DNA from: JANMGV01 sp037440405
GTDB taxonomy: Bacteria > Planctomycetota > Planctomycetia > Pirellulales > Pirellulaceae
Assembly (NCBI GenBank): GCA_037440405.1
Contig: JBBIUE010000108.1
Coordinates: 1 to 13,940, forward strand
DNA length: 13,940 bases
Direction: 5' to 3'
The notes under the pieces were generated by a model. That model was not told the DNA's origin, did no database searches, and saw nothing but the letters and a program-made list of their open reading frames with translations. A program made the position numbers and the translations under genes. Shown piece after piece: positions 7,109 to 13,940 of the stretch. Numbering within the stretch: the first letter of the stretch is position 1; every line of letters starts with the position of its first letter.

Positions 7109-9004
7109 ATGAAACGCACTTCATGCTGGCGTCGAGGATTAATCGGAGGCTGTCTCCTGTTGTCAGTAGCTGGAGGGTGTCTGCCTCGCAAATTCAAAGC
7201 ATGGCGCGACGAGCGAGATGTTGCTTATTATCAGAGCATTGCGACCAGCATCGAGTATCCGGACGTTCGAACGCAGCCAAACCAGTTGGCGATCTCTGCC
7301 CCTCGTCCGTTGACGATCGAGAACCCAAGTGAACTGGAAACGTGGGATTTATCGCTGCAGGAAGCCTTAGCGATCGCGATGCGCAGCAGCGAAGTGATAC
7401 GGGCACTCGGAGGTTCGGTTGTTCAAGCGCCTCAAGGCACGCCCACGACGCTGGACCCGGCGTTGACGGAGGCCAATCCGCAGGCAGGGGTTGAGGCCGC
7501 CCTTTCTGCGTTTGACGCTCAGGTCTCGACCCAACTCTTCTGGCAGAAGAATAATCGTCCGAACAACACCGTGTTTCTGGCGTTCTTGCCGCAAGCGTTG
7601 CAGCAGACGTCTGGCAATTTCGCTTCGGAAATTCGCAAGCGTACGGCGACGGGGGCTCAGTTCGCGTTCCGGCACAACATCATTTACGACAACAATAACA
7701 GTCCTGCCCGGCTATTTGCCAGTGACTTTACCGGTTTCTTCGAAGCAGAATGGCGGCAACCATTGATGCAGGGAGCCGGTACGACTTTTAATCGCATCGC
7801 CGGTCCAACCAACGTTGTCGGCTCCTACAATGGCGTTTTGATCGCTCGCATCAATGCCGATATCTCCCTTGCGGATTTCGAACAAGGGATCATTCAGCTT
7901 ACTAGCGATGTCGAAACGGCTTATTGGGAGCTGTATTTCGCTTACCGAGCTCTCGATGCGCAGGTGAAAGGAAGAGAGAACGCGCTGCGCACATGGCAGC
8001 GAGTGAACGAGCTGCAGAAAGTTAGCGCACGCGGAGGCGAGGCCGATGCCGAAGCCCAAGCTCGCTCCCAGTTCTATTTGTTCGAGTCTCAAGTCAATGA
8101 AGCACTTGCCGGAAACACAGGACTCTACGCTGCGGAACAGAATCTTCGCTACGTCTTGGGGTTAGCCCCAAGTGACGGCAAGTTGATCAAGCCGAGCGAT
8201 ACGCCGATTCAAGCCGAAGTTGTTTCGGACTGGGAACGTGCGCTCGGTGATGCGATCACACAACGAGTCGAGATTCGCCGACAGAAGTGGAATATCAAGC
8301 GAAGAGAGCTGGAACTTGTAGCAGCTCGCTTGAATCGCCGTCCTCGACTCGATGCACTAACTCAATATCGTTGGCGTGGATTGGGTGATCATTTCATTGG
8401 ATCGCGAAACCCGACCAACTCATTTGAAAGCGTGTACCAGAACATATTTGAAGGTGACTATCAGGAATGGCAAGCAGGGGTGGAACTAAGTTATCCCGTT
8501 GGCTTCCGACAAGCCAGTGCTGCCGTTCGACATGCGCAGTTGAGCCTAGCTCGCGAATGCGCCATCCTGCGCGAGCAAGAACTACGCATTTCTCATGACC
8601 TGAGTACCGCTCAGAGGCAAGTTGCTCGTTCGTATCTTCAAGTCCAGACGAACTTCAATCGTGTCGAAGCGGACCGATTGCAAGTTGACGTTCTGAGAAA
8701 CCGATACGAGCGTGGACTCATCAATATCAATTTTTTGCTTCAGGCGCAGCAACAGCTCGCCGCAAGCGAGAACAGCTACTATCGGTCCTTGGTTGATTAC
8801 TCTCTGGCGATTCGAGATTTCCATCGCCAGAAAGGATCGCTGCTAGCCTTCAATCAGGTCTTCTTGAGTGAAGCCGGATGGGCTGAAGATGCCTACCGCG
8901 ATGCCTATCAGCGAGGCCGATTCTTCACGCCTGGAGCGAGCGATACTACTTCACCAGCTCCCATTAGTCAGGGCCCCTTTGATCCGACGTCAGTCGGACT
9001 TTAG
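7109..9004 (+). CDS. TolC-family outer-membrane efflux/secretion lipoprotein
   Basis: 631 residues. The N-terminus (MKRTSC, then GLIGGCLLLSVAGGC) is a lipoprotein signal peptide with predicted lipidated Cys24, so the protein should be anchored in the outer membrane. Two OEP-type repeats follow: the first begins at LSLQEALAIAMRSS (81-94), the second covers about 360-600 and ends with the typical RYERGLININFLLQAQQQL (532-550) and the SYYRSLVDYSLAIRDFHR helix. TolC proteins form trimeric outer-membrane barrels with a periplasmic helical tunnel and act with inner-membrane pumps or secretion ABC systems. It is longer than the usual 420-490 aa: there is an N-terminal extension of about 75 residues and an extra segment near 100-150. 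No pump or adaptor gene is adjacent; the next gene is a glycosyltransferase in the same frame. ATG 7109 has no clear Shine-Dalgarno site. Confidence 0.92.
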   Translation: MKRTSCWRRGLIGGCLLLSVAGGCLPRKFKAWRDERDVAYYQSIATSIEYPDVRTQPNQLAISAPRPLTIENPSELETWDLSLQEALAIAMRSSEVIRALGGSVVQAPQGTPTTLDPALTEANPQAGVEAALSAFDAQVSTQLFWQKNNRPNNTVFLAFLPQALQQTSGNFASEIRKRTATGAQFAFRHNIIYDNNNSPARLFASDFTGFFEAEWRQPLMQGAGTTFNRIAGPTNVVGSYNGVLIARINADISLADFEQGIIQLTSDVETAYWELYFAYRALDAQVKGRENALRTWQRVNELQKVSARGGEADAEAQARSQFYLFESQVNEALAGNTGLYAAEQNLRYVLGLAPSDGKLIKPSDTPIQAEVVSDWERALGDAITQRVEIRRQKWNIKRRELELVAARLNRRPRLDALTQYRWRGLGDHFIGSRNPTNSFESVYQNIFEGDYQEWQAGVELSYPVGFRQASAAVRHAQLSLARECAILREQELRISHDLSTAQRQVARSYLQVQTNFNRVEADRLQVDVLRNRYERGLININFLLQAQQQLAASENSYYRSLVDYSLAIRDFHRQKGSLLAFNQVFLSEAGWAEDAYRDAYQRGRFFTPGASDTTSPAPISQGPFDPTSVGL

Positions 9005-9052
9005 TCCACTTACTTTTTCGAGGCAATCATCATCTATCTCCCAAAGCGAGTA

Positions 9053-10384
9053 TTGCTGGATGGGACCGTCACCTGCAAGTCTGGAAAAACGTCGGGAATC
9101 GAACGAGTCGTTCTCGCAATTCTCGAGCATTTTCCAGCCACTTGGGACGGCGAAAGTGTGTCGGTCTTCATCCGTCAAAACAATATCTACCGTGTTGATG
9201 CGCATGCCAAGCGTTGGCTAGATCGCAGAAAACGCTTTCAGGCGAACGCCTGGGATGCATTGCCGATCTGGTATCGCCAATCAGCGAGTGCGCTATGCAA
9301 GTTGGTGCCTCATCCCAAGTTACGACGCTGGCTGATTCCGTCGGTCGGCCATTTAGGCCTATTCAAGATGCCTGGAGTGATCTGGGGAGCTTTTTGCAGT
9401 CACCGCGCTTGTCGGCCGTCCAATCAGTTGATCGCCGGCGAAGGTGATTTGATTGTGCTGCCGGATGCCTATTGGGCGGAACCACGTATTTGGAAGGCCG
9501 TCGACCAAGCTCGAATGCGGGGGGCTTTCGTTGTGACTCTGATTCACGACTTGATTCCTTTGATCCATCCGAAATTCGTCGGGACCAAGAGGCACTTGAA
9601 ATTCAAACGCTACTTTGGCAACGTGGTCAAACACTCGGATTTGATTCTTACTGTGTCTCAAACGGTCCGAGTCGATGTACTCGAGAACATTGCCAACGCG
9701 ACAAAAGACACCGAATTTGTCCCCAAAGTCGAAGCCTTTCGATTGGGGGCCGATTTTGCAAATCGATTCGACGGTCCCGTTCGCTCCGATCTTATGCTTC
9801 TATTTTTGAATTCATCAGAATCGGTCTTTCTGGTCGTCGGGACATTTGATCCTCGAAAAAATCAGGCGATGGTCCTGGACGCATTCGAGCAGCTATGGCG
9901 TGATAACGTTCCGGTTAAGCTTTGCTTTGTCGGACGTGTTGGGAAGTACGGTCAGCGACTGGCCGAACGCATTCGCAAACACTCAAGGTTTCGTCGCGAG
10001 CTCTTTCTATTTGAGGATCTCACCGACGCGGAGCTCCATTTCTCGTATGTTCGAGCTCAGGCGTTGATCATGCCTTCGCTGGCGGAAGGTTTCGGTCTTC
10101 CGATTGTCGAGGCCGAATGGTACGGCAAGAAGGTCTTCGCAAGCGATATCCCGATCCACCGTGAAGTCGCGGGAGCCAGTGGAGAATTCTTCTCACCTCA
10201 CGACTCTTCCGAGCTTGCCTCAAAAATTGCTAATTGGGAATCAATGCCTGCCAGCAGCAAGATTTCAGGTAATGGAACTCGCCCACTAACTTGGCGGGCG
10301 AGTATAGAGCAAATGGCCAAGCTGGCTCTATCGGCTCATGCCGAACGATCGATGATCATCCATGATTTTCGGCGAGCGGGCTAG
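9053..10384 (+). CDS. GT4-type (group 1) glycosyltransferase
   Basis: Cytoplasmic transferase that moves a sugar from a nucleotide donor to a growing glycan or lipid acceptor. Motifs (from TTG 9053): SGIERVV (14-20) near the acceptor-site start, HDLIP (165-169), SDLILTVSQ (195-203), GTFDPRKN (263-270, donor-domain start) and EGFGLPIVE (345-353), the E-x7-E motif with Glu345 and Glu353. The HDLIP/GTxxPRKN combination is typical of mannosyltransferase-like members; the actual sugar cannot be read. The start is doubtful: the frame is open back to the tolC stop, and codons before TTG 9053 read IIIYLPKRV then LLDG, which completes the first beta strand of the fold. Three ATC codons (9026, 9029, 9032) are the only other likely initiators. 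The gene lies 48 bp after tolC, probably in one operon. It may take part in surface polysaccharide synthesis. Confidence 0.92.
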   Translation: MLDGTVTCKSGKTSGIERVVLAILEHFPATWDGESVSVFIRQNNIYRVDAHAKRWLDRRKRFQANAWDALPIWYRQSASALCKLVPHPKLRRWLIPSVGHLGLFKMPGVIWGAFCSHRACRPSNQLIAGEGDLIVLPDAYWAEPRIWKAVDQARMRGAFVVTLIHDLIPLIHPKFVGTKRHLKFKRYFGNVVKHSDLILTVSQTVRVDVLENIANATKDTEFVPKVEAFRLGADFANRFDGPVRSDLMLLFLNSSESVFLVVGTFDPRKNQAMVLDAFEQLWRDNVPVKLCFVGRVGKYGQRLAERIRKHSRFRRELFLFEDLTDAELHFSYVRAQALIMPSLAEGFGLPIVEAEWYGKKVFASDIPIHREVAGASGEFFSPHDSSELASKIANWESMPASSKISGNGTRPLTWRASIEQMAKLALSAHAERSMIIHDFRRAG

Positions 10385-10565
10385 GTTGACCATTCACTTG
10401 CTGTGAGGAGTTGAGCTGGGACAGATTCGCGCACGAAGCAAATCCCGTCAGCAGTGCGAACGGAATGCGCTCAACCCCGTTTTCGCGATCTTCGCCAGAT
10501 ACAATGAGACCTTTGGCATTGAGGTGGATGAAATTGGACGATGCCCCACGAAAGCTGTCTCTGCT
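10356..10565 (-). other. Startless open frame with protein-like sequence, possible gene remnant
   Basis: On the minus strand, just after TGA at 10568-10566, a 69-codon frame runs to TGA at 10358-10356. It contains GASSNFIHLNAKGLIVSGED and then RENGVERIPFALLTGFAS, and about 30% of its codons begin with G. It reads like the tail of a real protein but has no ATG, GTG or TTG start and is in a different frame from the 292-aa gene just upstream on the same strand. It overlaps the last 29 bp of the glycosyltransferase on the other strand. It may be a decayed gene end, a non-canonical start, or chance. Confidence 0.2.
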
Positions 10566-10593
10566 TCAGCCATCAACCCTCCGCAACAGAGTT

Positions 10594-11472
10594 TCACTCG
10601 GGTTTCGTGAGCATGAAATAGAGTGGGATGATAATGCCGAGCACGAGTCCGATACCGCCCGTAATGGCAAAGGCCAGTTGAGGATGGAGCCGAACATGGA
10701 ACCACTTGCGGACACGTTCCGAGTGAAGTGAATACAGAAAGATCCCACCCACAACGACGATTCCCGCAAACCTAACGTAGGTGTAGGAAATGTTCACCTG
10801 GCGTGCGTAAATAAGTCCGACAAAGGCCCAGCCCAACTGGTCGACCAACCGGAGTGCCCAAACGGATGCGGCAACGTACCAGAGAATGGCGATGCGGGTG
10901 AACAATCCAATGCCCGCGACGAGCATCAAGCTTCCCTGCACAATACTCAGCACGGCAAGAAGCTGTACTGCTCCCTCCGGTATATTGCCGTAAGCTTGAT
11001 TCGCAACTTCTGAATTCGAGAAAAGGACGGCGCCTGCAGCGATCGAAGAGAAAGCGATTAGCAAACTGAAGATGCCGATGACCATCGCGCTCGTGGGTCG
11101 CTTGTTGGCATCGACGACGGGTGCTTGGAAGTCGTCCGCCTTGGTGAACGATTTGAGCAGGGCCAATTCGCTCTGCTTGGTCGGAGGTGCTTCGACCTTT
11201 GGCACTACCGCTTTGAGTTTCATGTCCGATTCCGTGACCTGTTCAAGCAAGGAAGCCACGATCGGATTCGCCTTGGAAACGGGAGCTGGCTTAGCGCTAG
11301 GCCGAGGTGCGGGTTGCCCCGCCTTCATCGGTTGCGGCCGACTCCCCGAAGATGCAGTGCTCGCTGGTATGCTAAGGATCGTCCCGCACCGACATTTGCC
11401 TTGCTTTCCGGCAAGAGCATCTGGGACCTGGAGCGCAGTTTTGCAGCTCGGACACGTAACTTGAATCGGCAT
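10594..11472 (-). CDS. Zinc-ribbon plus multi-TM membrane protein, unknown function
   Basis: 292 residues. The N-terminus has CPSC (7-10) and CRCG (27-30), a CxxC-x16-CxC zinc-ribbon-like knuckle in the cytoplasm. A Pro/Ala/Ser-rich linker (about 37-75) and a polar segment (75-125) follow. Then come about five hydrophobic helices: 129-151, 168-191, 194-225 (possibly two), 233-249 and 266-287, with a basic loop HSERVRKWFHVRLH at 250-263. Proteins of this architecture are common in planctomycetes and unassigned. ATG 11472 is preceded by GGAAACAAG, an acceptable ribosome binding site. It is 82 bp downstream of the altronate dehydratase gene on the same strand, so the two may be co-transcribed, though a weak hairpin lies between. 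Function unknown. Confidence 0.85.
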   Translation of the reverse strand: MPIQVTCPSCKTALQVPDALAGKQGKCRCGTILSIPASTASSGSRPQPMKAGQPAPRPSAKPAPVSKANPIVASLLEQVTESDMKLKAVVPKVEAPPTKQSELALLKSFTKADDFQAPVVDANKRPTSAMVIGIFSLLIAFSSIAAGAVLFSNSEVANQAYGNIPEGAVQLLAVLSIVQGSLMLVAGIGLFTRIAILWYVAASVWALRLVDQLGWAFVGLIYARQVNISYTYVRFAGIVVVGGIFLYSLHSERVRKWFHVRLHPQLAFAITGGIGLVLGIIIPLYFMLTKPE

Positions 11473-11530
11473 CTTGTTTCCAAGTACAGCGAGAATGGGA
11501 TAGTAACGGGATTCCTAGAGACTAAACGAA

Positions 11531-11548
11531 GTTGCACGACCTGGCAAC
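11531..11548 (-). terminator. Weak hairpin after the altronate dehydratase gene
   Basis: GTTGC (11548-11544) and GCAAC (11535-11531) on the minus strand form a 5-bp stem with an 8-nt loop, followed by TTCGTTTAG. Short stem and poor T tract, so at best a partial terminator. Confidence 0.2.
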
Positions 11549-11554
11549 GTATCG

Positions 11555-13111
11555 CTACAAAGTTGGGCCGACCGTCCAGGGAACGAACTCTTCATCTCCA
11601 TAGCCCAGGAATTCGCTTTTTGTCTTGTCGCCGCTAGCAACCTCCAAGAGGCGTTCAAAGATTTGGTCCCCGATCGTCTCGACAGGTACACCCGTTACAA
11701 TCGGTCCGGCGTCGATATCCATGTCGGATTTCAGTTTCTCGAAGGTGTCGCTGTTGGTCGCGACCTTAAGCGACGGAACGGGTTTGCAGCCAAAGCAGCT
11801 TCCGCGGCCCGTAGTGAACACGATGAGGTTGGCACCCCCCGCGACCAAACCAGTCACGCTGGCAGGATCGTAACCAGGAGTGTCCATGACCACGAGGCCT
11901 TTGGCGGTTACTGGCTCAGCATATTCGTAGACTGCTTCAAGCGTCGTCGATCCTCCCTTCGCAGCGGCGCCTAACGACTTCTCGATAATCGTTGTCAACC
12001 CGCCTGCTTTGTTGCCGATGGAGGGATTGCCGTCGAGCACCTCGTCGAACAGCCCGACATACCACTTCCACCACTCCATTCGCTCGAGGAGCTTTTCTGC
12101 AACGGCTTGCGAACGGGCTCGACTGATGAGCAACTGTTCAGCACCGTGTAGCTCCGTGGTCTCCGCCAGAATCCCCGTTCCTCCGCAAGCGACGAGACGT
12201 TCGACAGCAACGCCAACCGCCGGATTCGCAGTGATACCAGAATAGCCATCCGAACCGCCACAATTGGTTCCCAGGATCAAATGGCTAGCCGAACAAGTTT
12301 CTCGCCGAAGTGCATTAACGGCAGGGAGAAGTTTCCGAACCGCTTCGACAGCCCTTTCCACCGTGGCAGCCGTGCCGCCGCATTCTTGAATCGTCATCGT
12401 TGGAACAGTCAGCGATTCCGTCCCTTGCCGCAGATTCCGACCCAAGTCGATTTGGTAAAGTCCATGCTCGCTTTGCAATCCTGCGATCGTCGATTGCTCA
12501 CATCCTAATCCGATCAGCACATAGGCAGCAATATTCGGATGTTTCGCGATGCCCGCCAGGACTCGGCTCAACATGCGGTGCTTCATGCCATGGAGCGACA
12601 TGGCGCAACCGCCCTCATGCCGGAAAGCAACCACGCCGTCAACATTGGGAAATTCACGCAGTTGATCCGGACCAAAACGTTGCGCAACAAATCGACAAAC
12701 CGAAGCAGAACAATTCACGGTGGAAATCACGCCGATGTAATTCCGCGTCCCCACCGTACCATTGGGCCGACGAAAGCCTTGGAAAGTACGATTGGCAACC
12801 GGCTCGAACGGAGCTGGCACCTTGCTGGCAATCGATTTCAAGTCGATCTGGTACTCGCAGGTGAGATTATGAGAATGAATATGCTGTCCGACGCTGATGA
12901 TCTGCGTGGCTCGGCCGATTGGCCATCCATATTTGATGACCGATCCACCCTCCGGAATGTCGTCGATAGCGAGCTTATGTCCGGCCGGCACAGGCTGCAG
13001 AATCGGAAACGTTTCTCCGGTTGCTAACTCGCCGACATGACCCGGAATGAGCGGGCGCGTAGCAACCGCGCAATTGTCGGAGGCGTGAATTCGAATCAAG
13101 GATGGGGGCAA
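11555..13111 (-). CDS. uxaA: Altronate dehydratase (UxaA/GarD family)
   Basis: Iron-dependent dehydratase expected to convert D-altronate to 2-keto-3-deoxygluconate in hexuronate (galacturonate) catabolism. The first ~95 residues are the SAF domain: IRIHASDNCAVA (6-17), GHKLAIDDI (44-52), IKYGWPIG (59-66) and HSHNL (79-83). The main domain follows: RRPNGTVGTRNYIGVISTVNC (114-134), RHEGGC (164-169), GLGCEQ (201-206), a TNCGGSDGYSGITANPA segment, VVMDTPGYDPASVTGLVAGG and TTGRGSCFGCKPVPS. Length (518 aa) is normal for fused UxaA. A galactarate or other sugar-acid dehydratase role is possible, since family members differ in substrate. The start is TTG 13111 or TTG 13099 (giving MIRIHA); a TGA lies four codons upstream, so no ATG/GTG is available. 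No other uronate gene is in the window. Confidence 0.93.
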   Translation of the reverse strand: MPPSLIRIHASDNCAVATRPLIPGHVGELATGETFPILQPVPAGHKLAIDDIPEGGSVIKYGWPIGRATQIISVGQHIHSHNLTCEYQIDLKSIASKVPAPFEPVANRTFQGFRRPNGTVGTRNYIGVISTVNCSASVCRFVAQRFGPDQLREFPNVDGVVAFRHEGGCAMSLHGMKHRMLSRVLAGIAKHPNIAAYVLIGLGCEQSTIAGLQSEHGLYQIDLGRNLRQGTESLTVPTMTIQECGGTAATVERAVEAVRKLLPAVNALRRETCSASHLILGTNCGGSDGYSGITANPAVGVAVERLVACGGTGILAETTELHGAEQLLISRARSQAVAEKLLERMEWWKWYVGLFDEVLDGNPSIGNKAGGLTTIIEKSLGAAAKGGSTTLEAVYEYAEPVTAKGLVVMDTPGYDPASVTGLVAGGANLIVFTTGRGSCFGCKPVPSLKVATNSDTFEKLKSDMDIDAGPIVTGVPVETIGDQIFERLLEVASGDKTKSEFLGYGDEEFVPWTVGPTL

Positions 13112-13170
13112 GGGAGGTACTCACTCTCCGGCTTTAAGCGGAGATCCATAGAGTCGAAGTCGAGAGTTCA

Positions 13171-13200
13171 GATTGGCAAGTTCTTCTGAGTATGCCAATC
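13171..13200. promoter_or_regulatory. Perfect spaced inverted repeat, possible operator of uxaA
   Basis: GATTGGCA (13171-13178) and TGCCAATC (13193-13200) are exact reverse complements separated by 14 bp, 60-90 bp upstream of the uxaA start. The half-site centres are 22 bp apart, about two helical turns, which suits a dimeric or tetrameric repressor. It could equally be an RNA hairpin in the uxaA leader. No regulator gene is present here. Confidence 0.35.
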
Positions 13201-13417
13201 TTCATCCGATAATCAATATCTTTTCACCGTTCGCTATAACTTTGCTGATGCCGAGGATTTACGTACCTGACGCATCCCTCATCGATTTGTTGTTCATTTA
13301 TCGGGATTCGGATGCTTCCTCAAAACCACCAGGACCTTTCGACGATATACGGTCGAGGAACGAAGGCGGGTCTGCACACCTTCTTGACCTCGTATGAGAC
13401 AGTGCGATTAATAGGGC

Positions 13418-13439
13418 AGTCGACCAGGAGGTCGGACTC
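13418..13439. repeat. Short hairpin upstream of the right-edge gene
   Basis: AGTCGACC and GGTCGGACT pair over 8 bp with one bulged G around an AGGA loop. It sits 65-85 bp before the start of the plus-strand gene and could be a leader hairpin or operator. There is no T tract. Confidence 0.25.
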
Positions 13440-13503
13440 AGTTGTTGGTCTCATCGCCCACGGATGCTAGCGATGTTGGCCGAAACTCAATCGAGAGCAT
13501 CCG

Positions 13504-13940
13504 ATGTTGCGAACCCTTTTGTCGAATCAGCGGTTTTGGGCCGTGGTGGTTTTGGCGTGTGGCGTTCTCCTCGCGCGGCAATTCCGCTCACACCAACGGC
13601 CTCAGGCCCATGTCGACTCGCGGGCAGGCACTCCAAAAGTAGAGAGCCTTGCGTCTGGAACAATCGCCGGCAATACGGGTTCGATGCTCCATGCCAATGG
13701 CATGGAGGTATTGCCCCCGGGCTTTGAGTCGAACGGACCCGACCCTGTTGGGTTTTCGTCGCGATCACGATTGCATGCTGCGGCAACGGTTGGCTCCATC
13801 ATTCTCCACAGCGCTCCAGCACCACCCTCTGATCCGATCTACTATCCGCCGACGCTGCAAGAAGGTCTCGGCCAAGCGCAGCTTCAGCCTCCGATTCCTC
13901 GCGAATTTCCAGAGAGTGTAACGTCACTCATGCCAATTCG
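13504..13940 (+). CDS. Partial membrane-anchored protein, unknown function, runs off right edge
   Basis: From ATG 13504 the plus-strand frame stays open to the end of the window (145 codons and 2 bases). Residues 1-10 are polar and basic (MLRTLLSNQR), then FWAVVVLACGVLLA (11-24) is a signal anchor or uncleaved signal peptide, followed by RQFRSHQRPQ and an extended Pro/Ser/Gly-rich region (SAPAPPSDPIYYPPTLQEG near 110-128). A stop lies 36 bp upstream in frame, so ATG 13504 is the first usable ATG; CGAGAG lies 8-13 nt before it. The low-complexity, Pro-rich stalk suggests a cell-envelope protein with its main domain beyond the window. No family can be assigned from this part. Confidence 0.6.
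   Translation, partial: MLRTLLSNQRFWAVVVLACGVLLARQFRSHQRPQAHVDSRAGTPKVESLASGTIAGNTGSMLHANGMEVLPPGFESNGPDPVGFSSRSRLHAAATVGSIILHSAPAPPSDPIYYPPTLQEGLGQAQLQPPIPREFPESVTSLMPI

Larger units (their letters stand above)
13112..13503. other. Intergenic region between uxaA and the right-edge gene
   Basis: About 390 bp of divergent upstream sequence with two inverted repeats (13171-13200 and 13418-13439). A plus-strand frame at 13173-13397 is open but has no ribosome binding site, domain or codon bias and is not called as a gene. Confidence 0.4.

Noticed and set aside
10411..10731. Plus-strand frame of 106 codons after the glycosyltransferase
   Set aside because: It overlaps the end of the zinc-ribbon membrane protein on the other strand and shows no motif or ribosome binding site.
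13173..13397. Plus-strand frame of 74 codons upstream of the right-edge gene
   Set aside because: TTG start inside the inverted repeat, no ribosome binding site, no coding bias; overlaps the likely uxaA control region.
1..13940. CRISPR arrays, tRNA/rRNA genes, insertion sequences
   Set aside because: No regularly spaced direct repeats, tRNA cloverleaf, rRNA motif or transposase-like frame was seen on reading both strands.

Overview
The window looks like a chromosomal segment of a planctomycete, probably a Pirellulaceae-type bacterium. This is inferred from the gene content (stand-alone B12-dependent ribonucleotide reductase, a very long TolC-like lipoprotein, a DUF6580-type membrane protein, a zinc-ribbon/multi-TM protein), the moderate GC, the loose packing with long non-coding gaps, GTG/TTG starts and mostly weak Shine-Dalgarno sites. 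No rRNA, tRNA, CRISPR array, transposase or phage gene was seen.

Left part (1-2341): two minus-strand reading frames sit at the edge, a partial gene that leaves the window at base 1 and a small one-TM protein (175-381). A gap of about 970 bp (400-1367) follows with no convincing gene but several inverted-repeat structures: an attC-like imperfect palindrome (718-809), a nested 128-bp palindrome (1080-1207) and a perfect 8-bp hairpin (1272-1300). Then come an unrecognised 304-aa protein (1389-2303, minus) and, between it and the next gene, a strong hairpin terminator.

Centre (2374-6753): nrdJ, the adenosylcobalamin-dependent class II ribonucleotide reductase, is read on the minus strand. Its most likely start is ATG 5334 (986 aa) behind an AAGGAG site. 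Upstream lies a leader with two candidate promoters and two NrdR-box-like sites whose centres are 31 bp apart. A divergent DUF6580-type integral membrane protein (6163-6753, plus) follows.

Right-centre (7109-10384): a TolC-family outer-membrane lipoprotein and a GT4-type glycosyltransferase are adjacent, co-directional and in the same reading frame, separated by one TAG and 48 bp, so they probably form an operon for cell-surface polysaccharide or export work. The start of the glycosyltransferase is unclear.

Right part (10594-13940): a minus-strand pair, UxaA-family altronate dehydratase (hexuronate catabolism) followed by a zinc-ribbon/multi-TM protein, then about 390 bp of upstream region with a perfect spaced inverted repeat, and finally a plus-strand membrane-anchored protein that runs off the end of the window.

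Most of the window is ordinary housekeeping and envelope content. The points most worth a second look are the NrdR-like tandem sites, the structured gene-free region at 400-1367, and the tolC/glycosyltransferase junction. I did not find convincing evidence for a new multi-gene system.
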